Source: an uncultured Prevotella sp.
GTDB lineage: Bacteria > Bacteroidota > Bacteroidia > Bacteroidales > Bacteroidaceae
Length of the DNA: 54,264 nucleotides
Assembly: GCA_900544825.1 (NCBI GenBank)
Contig: UQWP01000012.1
Span: forward strand, 1-54,264
Reading direction: 5' to 3'
The notes beneath the pieces were generated by a model. The model was not told the origin of the DNA. It worked only from the letters and a program-made list of their open reading frames with translations, and ran no database searches. The translations under genes were made by a program, and so were the position numbers. Below are positions 43,708-51,961 of the stretch, one piece after another. The first letter of the stretch is position 1. Each line of letters starts with the position of its first letter.

Positions 43708-45129
43708 TTACTGTGCCTGCTGCTCCTCGTCAAGACCTAAAGCCTTCTTAGCGAGAGAGTTGTTTGGATCAAGCTTGATCAGCTTCTCGAAGTATGGCTG
43801 AGCTGTTGTCAGGTCCTTCTTAGAACTCCAGTAGATGTAACCGGCATTCTTGTATGCCTGCATCAGGTAGCCCTTCTCATCCTCATCATACTGCTTGCTC
43901 TCAAGCTCCTCGATAACCAATTCGTAGTTAGCAAGAGCCTTGTCGTCCAACTCGTTCTGGAATGCAATGTTGGCAGCCTGGAGATGAGCGTAAGCCTTCA
44001 GCTGTGGGTACTTCTCAGCGAAGCTGTTATATACGTTGATAGCCTTATCAACGTTAGCCTCCTTCTGATCGCCACCTTTCTGAGCCTTTGCATTGTAGAT
44101 CTCAGCCATCTTTACATAGTCTGATGGTGACACGTTAGGGTTCTTGTCCATATATGTCTGAGCGAACTCGATAGCCTTGTCCTCATTGCCCATACCCTTG
44201 TATGCCTCAGAGATGTACTGGTATGGCTTGAAGTCTTCCTTGTTTACCTCCAATGCCTTGTTGTACTGTTCCAGAGCCTGGTCGAACTGCTTGTTGCCAG
44301 CCAGAGCCAAACCATAGTAAGAGTAGATACTAGAATTCTTCTTGATATCATTGTTAGCCATGATGCTGTTAGCATACTGGAGAGCCTCAGTAAAGTTTTG
44401 AGTATCAACAGATGCACGCATAGCCAAAATCAGGAAGGCAGTATCCTTAGGATACTTCTGCATACCCTTCTTGCAAAGGTTGAGAGTTTCATCCTTCTTG
44501 TTCAATACGTATGTTGTGAAGCAGTACTCGTAGAAAATGTACTCTTCCATTGTATTCAAGTTAGCCTTAGAGAAGTTCTCATAAGCCTTGTCGTAGCTAC
44601 CGATAGAGTAGTAGTTGTGACCAGTTTCTGCCTCGATAGGGTAGTTAGGATCTACAGTTCTCAACTTGTTCAAAGCCTCTGCAGAAGCCTGTGGGTCAAT
44701 CTTGCGGTAAACGTTAGCGTAGCTGATGTAACCCTGAGGATTCTTAGGATCCATAGTCATACAATTCTTATACCAAGAAGCAGCCTCACCACCATTGTCC
44801 TGCATAGCGTAGATATCGCCCTTGAGGATATAAGCATCACCACAAGTCTTGTACTTAGCGATGACAGCATCTGCTACAGCCATGGCATTGGTGTAGTCCT
44901 TGTTGATGACGAGAGCATTACCCAAAGCAACGAGTGCCTTAGGATCCTTCTTGTACTCCTTCTGATACTCCTTGAGAACCTTGGCAAAAGCCTTGGCATC
45001 TACGTTACCAGCCTTCAATGTTGCTTCTATTGGCTTCAGAGCATCCTTGTAGTTAACGTCCTGAGCCATTGCAGGAGCTGCCAAACCCATGACGAGCAAA
45101 CCTGCTACTAAATATTTAACTGCTTTCAT
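43708..45129 (-). CDS. Periplasmic tetratricopeptide-repeat protein
   Basis: 473 aa. Signal peptide MKAVKYLVAGLLVMGLAAPA then MAQ. The mature protein is helical with TPR units through its length (for example DAYILKGDIYAMQ, PKNPQGYISYANVYRKI, YSYYGLALAGNKQFDQALEQYNKAL, FKPYQYISEAYKGMGNEDKAIEFAQ, AQPYFEKLIKLDPNNSLAKKAL). TPR proteins are scaffolds for protein complexes. It is the last gene of the ExbB-ExbD-ExbD-TonB-PstS-TPR operon, so a role with the energy-transducing complex or envelope is likely but not shown. Confidence 0.9.
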   Translation of the reverse strand: MKAVKYLVAGLLVMGLAAPAMAQDVNYKDALKPIEATLKAGNVDAKAFAKVLKEYQKEYKKDPKALVALGNALVINKDYTNAMAVADAVIAKYKTCGDAYILKGDIYAMQDNGGEAASWYKNCMTMDPKNPQGYISYANVYRKIDPQASAEALNKLRTVDPNYPIEAETGHNYYSIGSYDKAYENFSKANLNTMEEYIFYEYCFTTYVLNKKDETLNLCKKGMQKYPKDTAFLILAMRASVDTQNFTEALQYANSIMANNDIKKNSSIYSYYGLALAGNKQFDQALEQYNKALEVNKEDFKPYQYISEAYKGMGNEDKAIEFAQTYMDKNPNVSPSDYVKMAEIYNAKAQKGGDQKEANVDKAINVYNSFAEKYPQLKAYAHLQAANIAFQNELDDKALANYELVIEELESKQYDEDEKGYLMQAYKNAGYIYWSSKKDLTTAQPYFEKLIKLDPNNSLAKKALGLDEEQQAQ

Positions 45130-45152
45130 AATTCTACTTTCTATCTAAACTT

Positions 45153-46112
45153 TTAACGTTTAACATTAACTGTCTTAATCGTAATATCACCTCTGTAAGG
45201 AAGCAAGCCCGTCTTGAAGAGGATAAGCTGTCCTTTCGGATTGGAAATGTAGTTGGCAAAGCTCCAAGGCAAAGCCTTATGAGGGTCAACCACGATAGCG
45301 TATATAGTTCTTACGAATGGATATCTTCCATCCAATAGGTATGCCTGGTAAGGTTTCCAGCTGTTCATAGGAGTAGCTTTCTCCTTGATGGATACCTGCA
45401 TTACATGAATATTCTTCTTAAAGGTAGTGTTGGTGGAATCGCGTCGGTCGTTCAACCAATTTGATCCGATAACACCGATAGAACCTGGATTCTGGTCAAC
45501 AAAGTCGATGACCTGCTTGCTTGTTTTGGCAGCCATGATCTTCGCACCCATCTTTTCGCCGTGGAGAACGGAATCTACCACGAAGTTGGTGGTTGCAGAG
45601 CGGGTGTTGTCGAAGATGACCTCGATATCACCTCTCTTGGATCCAGGAACAATATCATTCCATTTGGTCGCCTTTCCGGTAAGAACACGCTTGATGTCAT
45701 TCACTGTGATGCAAGTATCAGTATTGTTCTTGTTGACAATGAATGCCAAACCATCGTATCCGATAGGGAAAACGGAAGGAATCACATTGCTCTTCGACTT
45801 CAAGTATGCAATCTCACTATCCTTCAAATTACGGGTAGTAAAGAGGAGCGCTGTCTTGAAATCCTTGATCATCTGAAGTCCTGTGACTTCATCTGTGTAT
45901 TTTGGTTTGAGCTTGGCCTTTGGGTACTCGAACTCAAACTGACTTCTTTCTTCGTCAATGATAGGACTCAAACTCTCATCAGCCACAAACTCAATTGTGC
46001 CTGAAGTAGGAGTATCAGTTCTACCATCTTTGGCTTTCTTCTCGCCACAAGACGAGAAGAAAGCCATTGATAGTACTGTTAATCCTATATAAATATAAGA
46101 TATTCTTTTCAT
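45153..46112 (-). CDS. PstS-like periplasmic substrate-binding lipoprotein
   Basis: 319 aa from the ATG at 46112, chosen because it opens the signal peptide MKRISYIYIGLTVLSMAFFSS with lipobox C22. The mature protein has the PstS-type fold: TIEFVADESLSPII, IPSVFPIGYDGLAFIVNKNN, VNDIKRVLTGKATKWNDIVPG, NPGSIGVIGSNWLND and the C-terminal GRYPFVRTIYAIV. PstS proteins bind phosphate for an ABC importer, but no Pst membrane genes are here; the gene is locked between TonB (4 bases) and TPR (23 bases), so it may serve another ligand or a structural role in this operon. Confidence 0.85.
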   Translation of the reverse strand: MKRISYIYIGLTVLSMAFFSSCGEKKAKDGRTDTPTSGTIEFVADESLSPIIDEERSQFEFEYPKAKLKPKYTDEVTGLQMIKDFKTALLFTTRNLKDSEIAYLKSKSNVIPSVFPIGYDGLAFIVNKNNTDTCITVNDIKRVLTGKATKWNDIVPGSKRGDIEVIFDNTRSATTNFVVDSVLHGEKMGAKIMAAKTSKQVIDFVDQNPGSIGVIGSNWLNDRRDSTNTTFKKNIHVMQVSIKEKATPMNSWKPYQAYLLDGRYPFVRTIYAIVVDPHKALPWSFANYISNPKGQLILFKTGLLPYRGDITIKTVNVKR

Positions 46113-46116
46113 TCTA

Positions 46117-46965
46117 TTACTGCAATCTAAATACAACTGGTACAGTATACTTAACACGTACAGTAGAACCATTCTGCTTACCAGGAGACCATCTAGGCAT
46201 GCTCTTAACGACACGCTGTGCCTCACGATCAAGTGAAGGGTCCACAGAACGAGCTACCTTCACATCAGAGATAGAACCATCACGTTCTACCACGAATGAA
46301 ACGATAACACGACCCTGTACGCCGTTCTCCTGTGCTACGACAGGATACTTGATGTTGCTAGCCAGATACTGCATCAAAGCGCCTTGACCACCAGGGAATG
46401 AAGGCATCTCCTCTACAACATCGAAGACCTTAGTTGCAACCTCAGGTTTTGGAGCTGGTGGTGGTGGTGGAGCTGCTACTGCAATCTCACTTCTCACTGC
46501 CTCCACTGTACGGTCCTTCACACCTTCCTTGTTTTCAGTACCGACAGCAACCTTTTCGTCCAGTTTATCCATCTGCTTAACCTGGTTTTCCTCTTTTACG
46601 AGTTCATCCTTCTTGATGACAGGTGCAGTAAACTTCTGAGTTTCGCGAGCCACAGGTATCTCCTTCTTAGGTTCAATCTTTGGCTTCACTGGCTCCTTCT
46701 TCTTTTCTTCCTTCTTAGCCTGCTGCTGGAGTTTAGCCAACTCCATAGCTTCCATATATGCCTGCTGTTCTTCAGCTTGTTTTTGTTCGATAACTTTCCA
46801 AGCCAAGAATCCACCCACGAGAGCTGCAGCAATGACCAAGATCAGAAGAGATTTGATGTTTCGACCGGAAGTACCCTTACGGAGCTGGTATGCACCATAC
46901 TCCTTGTTCTTTCCGGCGAAAACCATTTCGACCCATTTAGGATCGTAAAGATCTATTTTTGCCAT
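46117..46965 (-). CDS. tonB: TonB energy transducer
   Basis: 282 aa. Short cytoplasmic N-terminus, one membrane helix (about 38-57: IKSLLILVIAAALVGGFLAW), a charged Lys/Glu/Pro spacer (KKEEKKKEPVKPKIEPKKE, then PPPPPAPKPE), and the C-terminal TonB domain (about 190-282) with FPGGQGALMQYLASNIKYP, GRVIVSFVVERDGSISDVKV and LDREAQRVVKSMPRWSPGK. It carries proton-motive energy to outer membrane importers such as the SusC proteins in this window. It lies 33 bases after ExbD on the minus strand. Confidence 0.95.
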   Translation of the reverse strand: MAKIDLYDPKWVEMVFAGKNKEYGAYQLRKGTSGRNIKSLLILVIAAALVGGFLAWKVIEQKQAEEQQAYMEAMELAKLQQQAKKEEKKKEPVKPKIEPKKEIPVARETQKFTAPVIKKDELVKEENQVKQMDKLDEKVAVGTENKEGVKDRTVEAVRSEIAVAAPPPPPAPKPEVATKVFDVVEEMPSFPGGQGALMQYLASNIKYPVVAQENGVQGRVIVSFVVERDGSISDVKVARSVDPSLDREAQRVVKSMPRWSPGKQNGSTVRVKYTVPVVFRLQ

Positions 46966-46998
46966 TTCTTTCTTTTTTTTAATTGTTTGTTACTCATC

Positions 46999-47646
46999 TT
47001 ACATCTTAACGTGTCTAGACTCGAGAAGCTTCTCATCGTCTGCGTTAATCTTATCGATGACGTAAGTACCAATGTTTGAAATCTGCATTTCGTCGAGAGC
47101 GTCAACCATATTCTTGTAAGAAGCGTTGTCGGTTGGTTTGATGACGATAGTCAGAGTAGGAATCTTACCATCCTTCAAGTTACCAGCCTTCAAATCGCTG
47201 AGCTTCTTCTGATAGATGCTATCAGGATATTGCTTAGGATTCTTCTGACGATCCATGTTCAACTCCTTAACAGCGAGCGAAATTCTCTCTACAGGACGTG
47301 TACCATTCTCTGTAGCGTGCTCTCTCAAGACCTTACGGATACCCTGGCTGCCCCATGTTGTCTCCTTGATCCATGTAGGATCGTTGTAGTTAGGGATACC
47401 AGAACCATAATAAATCTTGTTATCAGCTGTTACGAAGAGGGTAACAGTCTCAGAAGCTTTCGCCTCGTTCTTCTGGTCATCTTGAGTATTCTCGTCATTA
47501 CTTGGCATAGTCAGCTCCATAGTCTGAGGTTTGCTCAAAGATGTACACAGCATAAAGAACGTGATAAGAAGCATGAGCATATCCACCATAGGCGTAAAGT
47601 CTACGCGGACATTCATTTTCTTTTGTTTGCTTTCTTTCTTTGCCAT
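46999..47646 (-). CDS. exbD: ExbD-type biopolymer transport protein (second copy)
   Basis: 215 aa. N-terminal region FTPMVDMLMLLITFFMLCTSL is the single membrane helix with the conserved Asp that takes part in proton flow (D in PMVDML). The periplasmic part ends with the ExbD motif VIKPTDNASYKNMVDALDEMQISNIGTYVI. Its start codon (47644-47646) directly abuts the stop of the upstream ExbD (47647-47649), so translation is probably coupled. Confidence 0.93.
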   Translation of the reverse strand: MAKKESKQKKMNVRVDFTPMVDMLMLLITFFMLCTSLSKPQTMELTMPSNDENTQDDQKNEAKASETVTLFVTADNKIYYGSGIPNYNDPTWIKETTWGSQGIRKVLREHATENGTRPVERISLAVKELNMDRQKNPKQYPDSIYQKKLSDLKAGNLKDGKIPTLTIVIKPTDNASYKNMVDALDEMQISNIGTYVIDKINADDEKLLESRHVKM

Positions 47647-48291
47647 TTATTCGTCCCCCTGTTGTTTTAACTGTGTAATCATATAGTAATGACTCTCATC
47701 CATGTCCTGGAGTTCGTTCATCACTCTCTTCACTGTCTTGTAAGGTGTTGAAGCATCTGCCTTGAGGGCAATCTTGATTTCTTCGTTAGCGTTACGAGCA
47801 GCGTCAACCCACTGCTGGAACTCGCTCATACCACCCTTGATACTGTCGAGAGGAATACCCTTAGTCTGGAGATACTGTGGACGCTTTGCTGCGTTCATAG
47901 ACAAATAAGTGCTCATGTCACTCATAGACACACCGAATGTACCCTCGCTCTTGAATGTCTCAATCTGCTTAGGGCTCAAAGACACGCCGAAGTTGCTTGT
48001 CATTGTGCTCAGTGCTGCTCCCAACTGATCGGTATTATCAATACTCATAAATACTTGGCCCTCGCCGGTTGGTTTTCCGGCCTTATCCTTTTCAGGACTT
48101 ACCAAGATGGTCAAGACACCATTCTCAGGCACCTTAATCTCAGACACAGAACCTGGTGTATTTACCTTCACTGGCTCATTCTTTACAAATGTAGAGGTGA
48201 GCATGAAGAAGGTAAGCAGCAGGGTCATAACGTCTGACATAGGCGTCATATCGATCCAGATGTCACTCTTCTTAATTTTTACTTTACCCAT
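47647..48291 (-). CDS. exbD: ExbD-type biopolymer transport protein (first copy)
   Basis: 214 aa. Membrane helix with conserved Asp in DMTPMSDVMTLLLTFFMLTSTF, then a periplasmic domain ending ALKADASTPYKTVKRVMNELQDM. The two ExbD copies are clearly different from each other, so they may form a mixed dimer inside the ExbB pentamer. It lies 30 bases after the ExbB gene. Confidence 0.93.
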   Translation of the reverse strand: MGKVKIKKSDIWIDMTPMSDVMTLLLTFFMLTSTFVKNEPVKVNTPGSVSEIKVPENGVLTILVSPEKDKAGKPTGEGQVFMSIDNTDQLGAALSTMTSNFGVSLSPKQIETFKSEGTFGVSMSDMSTYLSMNAAKRPQYLQTKGIPLDSIKGGMSEFQQWVDAARNANEEIKIALKADASTPYKTVKRVMNELQDMDESHYYMITQLKQQGDE

Positions 48292-48321
48292 AGCGATAAA
48301 ATTTTAAAGGGTTAGCAAAAA

Positions 48322-49158
48322 TTAAGCCTCTTCTGCGTGGTTAGCTTCGTATGTCTGAGCAATTGAGTAACCTACCTCGTCGAGTGCGTATGTCAACTTA
48401 TCAACCTTGTTTGTAAATGTGTTGTAAGATACTACAGCACACCAAGATGTCAAAATACCGAATGCGGTGTTGATCAACGCCTCAGAAATACCTACAGAAA
48501 GTGCTGCTGAGTCAGCGCCACCACCTTCACCCATGGCCTGGAATGACTTGATCATACCGGTTACAGTACCGAGAAGACCTGTCAATGTACCGAGAGTTAC
48601 GATTGTAGCGATGATAGGCAAGTTCATTGTCAAAGTTGGCATCTCCAACTGAGTTGCCTCCTCGTGAGCCTGCTGGATCTTAGCTACCTTCTGAGCCTTC
48701 TTCAAAGATGCGTTAGCACCAGACTCCATAGACTTGTAAGCGTTCAAAGAAGCCAATACTACGTTAGCAACTGTACCGCGCTGCTTGTTGCAGAGCTGCT
48801 CAGCCTTAGCGAAATCGTTAGCGTTCAATGCAGACTTGATGTTTGCTACGAACTTAGGAAGAGCACCTGTACCTGTAGCGGTCTTAAGAGCCAACCAACG
48901 CTCGATAGTCATAGCCAACACTGTGAGCAACAATGTGTGGATAACTGGTACGATTACACCACCCTTGTAAATTGTACCCCAAATGTCTGCTGGGTGATCC
49001 TGGATACCTGGATCCTGGAAGTGCATGTCGTTACCGAACCATGTGAAGAACAATGTGAATGCGATGATAGCACATACCACGATGATCCAGAATGCGCCTC
49101 TTACTCCCTGAAAGCCCTCAGACTTCTTAGCTGGGGCTGCTTGTTTTGTAGTTGCCAT
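48322..49158 (-). CDS. exbB: MotA/TolQ/ExbB proton channel protein
   Basis: 278 aa. Three membrane segments: about 24-44 (GAFWIIVVCAIIAFTLFF), 70-90 (GGVIVPVIHTLLLTVLAMT) with ERWLALK after it, and a C-terminal pair region (PIIATIVTLGTLTGLLGTVTG, INTAFGILTSWCAVVSY). The block LGTLTGLLGTVTGMI is the family signature. ExbB with ExbD forms the proton-driven motor for TonB. It is the first gene of the leftward operon, with a ~130-base leader from the promoter at 49294-49301. Confidence 0.95.
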   Translation of the reverse strand: MATTKQAAPAKKSEGFQGVRGAFWIIVVCAIIAFTLFFTWFGNDMHFQDPGIQDHPADIWGTIYKGGVIVPVIHTLLLTVLAMTIERWLALKTATGTGALPKFVANIKSALNANDFAKAEQLCNKQRGTVANVVLASLNAYKSMESGANASLKKAQKVAKIQQAHEEATQLEMPTLTMNLPIIATIVTLGTLTGLLGTVTGMIKSFQAMGEGGGADSAALSVGISEALINTAFGILTSWCAVVSYNTFTNKVDKLTYALDEVGYSIAQTYEANHAEEA

Positions 49159-49241
49159 AATTTTTACTTTTTTAAATTATTAGTTAATAAATTATTAATA
49201 TTTCTTATTTATTTCCCGCTTTATATTAGTTGTTTTGTATG

Positions 49242-49275
49242 CCTAGTTTGTGTTGTCTTTGATAAACACGCTAGG
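49242..49275 (-). promoter_or_regulatory. Leader hairpin of the ExbB operon
   Basis: CCTAG (49242-49246) pairs with CTAGG (49271-49275), and GTGTT with AACAC further in. It lies about 12-45 bases after the expected transcription start. It may stabilise or regulate the mRNA; no known riboswitch is recognised. Confidence 0.4.
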
Positions 49276-49293
49276 TTATCCAAATTCCTTTGG

Positions 49294-49301
49294 CAAAGAT
49301 A
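49294..49301 (-). promoter_or_regulatory. -7 promoter element of the ExbB-TonB operon
   Basis: On the minus strand it reads TATCTTTG followed by CCAA. All six genes down to 43708 follow without a terminator. Confidence 0.6.
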
Positions 49302-49342
49302 ATAAATATTGAGAAACTATCGCCCTAATTAAGAAGTTTTAA

Positions 49343-49375
49343 CGAGATATTGGCTCATTTTTTACCAATATCTCG
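49343..49375 (-). terminator. Terminator of the aspartate aminotransferase gene
   Basis: CGAGATATTGG (49343-49353) and CCAATATCTCG (49365-49375) form a perfect 11-bp stem. It lies 48 bases after the aminotransferase stop and before the ExbB promoter. The T run is on the plus-strand side, so the direction is inferred from the genes. Confidence 0.6.
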
Positions 49376-49422
49376 CTTTTTTCTTACAAAATTGACCTTT
49401 TTAGGACTCTTTTTCCCTATTT

Positions 49423-50616
49423 TTATTTCAATTTGCTCAAAGCTTCCTTGATACGGCGGATTGCCTCTACGATGTTTTCGTCGCTTGTGGCATAGCTCAT
49501 GCGGAAGCAGTCTGGATCGCCGAAGGCATCTCCACCCACTGTTGCTACGTGAGCCTCCTCCAGGAGGTACATTGCGAAATCTGTTGAGTTGCTGATGGTC
49601 TTCTCACCATTGCTCTTGCCGAAGTAGCTGTTGCACTTAGGGAAGAGATAGAAGGCGCCCTGTGGCATGTTGACCTCAAGACCTGGAACCTCCTTGGCGA
49701 GCTTCACGATGAGGTTGCGGCGGCGCTCGAAAGCTACGCGCATTTCCTCTACAGCATCCTGGTCGAGTGTGTAGGCTGCCTCAGCTGCCTTCTGGCTTAC
49801 TGAGCAGGTACCGCTGGTATATTGACCCTGCAACTTGTTGCATCCCTTGATGATCCACTCAGGACCTGCAAGGAAACCGATTCTCCATCCTGTCATGGCG
49901 TATGCCTTGGATACACCATTGGCGATGATCACCTGTTCCTTCATACCAGGCTCCTGTGCAATGCTGTGGTGCTTGCCGATATAGTTGATGTGCTCGTAAA
50001 TCTCGTCTGCCAACACGAATACCTCTGGATGCTTCTTCAGAACCTCTGCCAATGCTGCCAGCTCCTCCTTGGAATATACACTTCCGGTAGGGTTGCTTGG
50101 TGAACAGAGAATGAGCATCTTGGTCTTCTCAGTGATTGCGTTCTCAAGCTGCTCGGCTGTCATCTTGAAGTCCTGGTCGAAACCTGCGTTCACGATGACT
50201 GGAGTTCCGCCTGCCAACTTCACCATCTGTGGGTAGCTTACCCAGTATGGTGCAGGGATGATTACCTCGTCGCCAGGGTTTACGAGTGCCAGTACAGCGT
50301 TGCACACGCACTGCTTGCCACCGGTGCCTACGATTACCTCGTTGACTGTGTAGTCAAGTCCGTTTTCATTTTTCAATTTGGCAACAATAGCTTTTCGCAA
50401 GTCAGGATAACCAGGAACTGGTGAGTAACGTGAGAAGTTCTCATCAATAGCCTTCTTCGCAGCCTCCTTGATATTATCAGGCGTGTTGAAGTCTGGTTCA
50501 CCTACACTCATGTTGATTACATCGATACCCTGAGCTTTCATTTCACTACTCTTCTGTGACATCGCCAGCGTTGCTGATGGTGCCAATCTGTTAAGACGAT
50601 CAGATAATTGTGCCAT
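49423..50616 (-). CDS. aspC: Class I pyridoxal-phosphate aminotransferase (aspartate aminotransferase)
   Basis: 397 aa, cytoplasmic. Fold type I aminotransferase: NMSVGEPDFNTP at 35-46, YSPVPGYPDLRKAI, CSPSNPTGSVYS, VLADEIYEHI, and PLP lysine K237 in NGVSKAYAMTGWRIG, with the substrate carboxylate-binding Arg near the C-terminus (DCFRMSYA). The sequence style fits the Thermus-type (Ib) aspartate aminotransferase, which swaps amino groups between aspartate and 2-oxoglutarate. It has its own promoter and terminator. Specificity for aspartate is by family, not shown. Confidence 0.92.
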   Translation of the reverse strand: MAQLSDRLNRLAPSATLAMSQKSSEMKAQGIDVINMSVGEPDFNTPDNIKEAAKKAIDENFSRYSPVPGYPDLRKAIVAKLKNENGLDYTVNEVIVGTGGKQCVCNAVLALVNPGDEVIIPAPYWVSYPQMVKLAGGTPVIVNAGFDQDFKMTAEQLENAITEKTKMLILCSPSNPTGSVYSKEELAALAEVLKKHPEVFVLADEIYEHINYIGKHHSIAQEPGMKEQVIIANGVSKAYAMTGWRIGFLAGPEWIIKGCNKLQGQYTSGTCSVSQKAAEAAYTLDQDAVEEMRVAFERRRNLIVKLAKEVPGLEVNMPQGAFYLFPKCNSYFGKSNGEKTISNSTDFAMYLLEEAHVATVGGDAFGDPDCFRMSYATSDENIVEAIRRIKEALSKLK

Positions 50617-50646
50617 AATTCTATTTTATTGTTAATTAATCGAGTG

Positions 50647-50654
50647 CAAAATTA
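50647..50654 (-). promoter_or_regulatory. -7 promoter element of the aminotransferase gene
   Basis: On the minus strand TAATTTTG followed by CACT, 31 bases before the start codon. Confidence 0.6.
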
Positions 50655-50729
50655 AGCATTTTATTTCTTTTTCGGAAGAAAATCATTCATTATTTCGCGG
50701 TTTGATGCAAAATAATAACATAATTTACA

Positions 50730-51941
50730 TTATCCGAGGTGCAAAGTGTGCCCCATGCGGTCTCTCTTGGTCTTGAGATAGCGCTCGTTGTACTCATTTG
50801 GTACTACTTCGATAGGCACGTTCTCTGTGATTTCGAGTCCGTAAGCCTCCAGACCAACACGCTTTACAGGGTTGTTGGTGAGCAGGCGCATCTTATGTAC
50901 GCCGAGGTGGCGGAGCATCTGTGCACCGCATCCATAGTCGCGCTCATCTGGCTTGAAACCGAGATGTACGTTGGCATCTACGGTATCGTATCCTTCTTCC
51001 TGCAACTTGTAGGCAGCAATCTTGTTCATCAATCCGATACCTCGACCTTCCTGCTGCATGTAGATGACTACACCCTTGCCGGCTTTCTCAATCATCTGCA
51101 TTGCCTTGTGCAGCTGCTGTCCGCAGTCGCATCGCTTGCTTCCGAGAATGTCGCCTGTGGCACAAGATGAATGTACACGGACCATGATAGGCTCATCTTC
51201 CTTCCATTCGCCCTTGATGAGTGCTATGTGCTCAAGGCCGTTGCTAGCCTGGCGGAAAGGAATCAGACGGAAGTGTCCGTATTCTGTTGGCATATCTACC
51301 TCTTCGCCTACCTCGATGAGCGATTCTTTCTTGAGTCGGTACTCAATCATATCCTTGATAGAGATGATCTTGAGGTTCCATTCCTTTGCCATCTCCATCA
51401 ACTGTGGAAGGCGTGCCATGGTTCCATCTTCGTTCATGATTTCCATAAGGGCGCCTGCTGGATAGAGACCTGCCATTCTGCAGAGGTCGATGGCAGCCTC
51501 GGTGTGTCCGCTTCTTCTCAATACACCATTGTCTTGGGCATAGAGAGGATTGATGTGGCCTGGGCGACCGAATGTCTGTGGGGTAGATGCCGGATCGGCA
51601 AGTGCCTTGATGGTCTCTGCACGGTCGTGGGCTGATACGCCTGTAGTGCAACCCTCCAGCTTGTCCACTGTGATGGTGAACGGAGTTCCGAGCATGGATG
51701 TGTTGTCTGATACCTGGTGAGGCAAGTCGAGCTCCTCGCATCGGCTCAGGGTGATAGGGGCACAGAGTACACCTCTTGCATTCTTGAGCATGAAGTTTAC
51801 CTTCTCTGCGTCGATTTTCTCTGCGGCGATGATGAGGTCGCCCTCGTTTTCGCGATCTTCGTCATCTACAACGATGACAAACTTACCTTCCTGGAAGTCC
51901 TTTACTGCATCTTCGATGCTATTTAGTTTAATATCTGCCAT
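50730..51941 (-). CDS. ribBA: Bifunctional DHBP synthase / GTP cyclohydrolase II
   Basis: 403 aa, cytoplasmic, riboflavin synthesis. The N-terminal half is RibB: DRENEGD at 29-35, HINPLYAQDNGVLRRSGHTEAA; it makes 3,4-dihydroxy-2-butanone 4-phosphate from ribulose 5-phosphate. The C-terminal half is RibA: zinc cysteines in SSCATGDILGSKRCDCG (about 257-273) and QQEGRGIGL; it opens GTP. Both halves keep their motifs, so both activities are expected. It starts 20 bases after the LptF/LptG-family gene and is probably co-transcribed with it. Confidence 0.97.
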   Translation of the reverse strand: MADIKLNSIEDAVKDFQEGKFVIVVDDEDRENEGDLIIAAEKIDAEKVNFMLKNARGVLCAPITLSRCEELDLPHQVSDNTSMLGTPFTITVDKLEGCTTGVSAHDRAETIKALADPASTPQTFGRPGHINPLYAQDNGVLRRSGHTEAAIDLCRMAGLYPAGALMEIMNEDGTMARLPQLMEMAKEWNLKIISIKDMIEYRLKKESLIEVGEEVDMPTEYGHFRLIPFRQASNGLEHIALIKGEWKEDEPIMVRVHSSCATGDILGSKRCDCGQQLHKAMQMIEKAGKGVVIYMQQEGRGIGLMNKIAAYKLQEEGYDTVDANVHLGFKPDERDYGCGAQMLRHLGVHKMRLLTNNPVKRVGLEAYGLEITENVPIEVVPNEYNERYLKTKRDRMGHTLHLG

Positions 51942-51961
51942 TTGTTTGATACTTTTTATAG

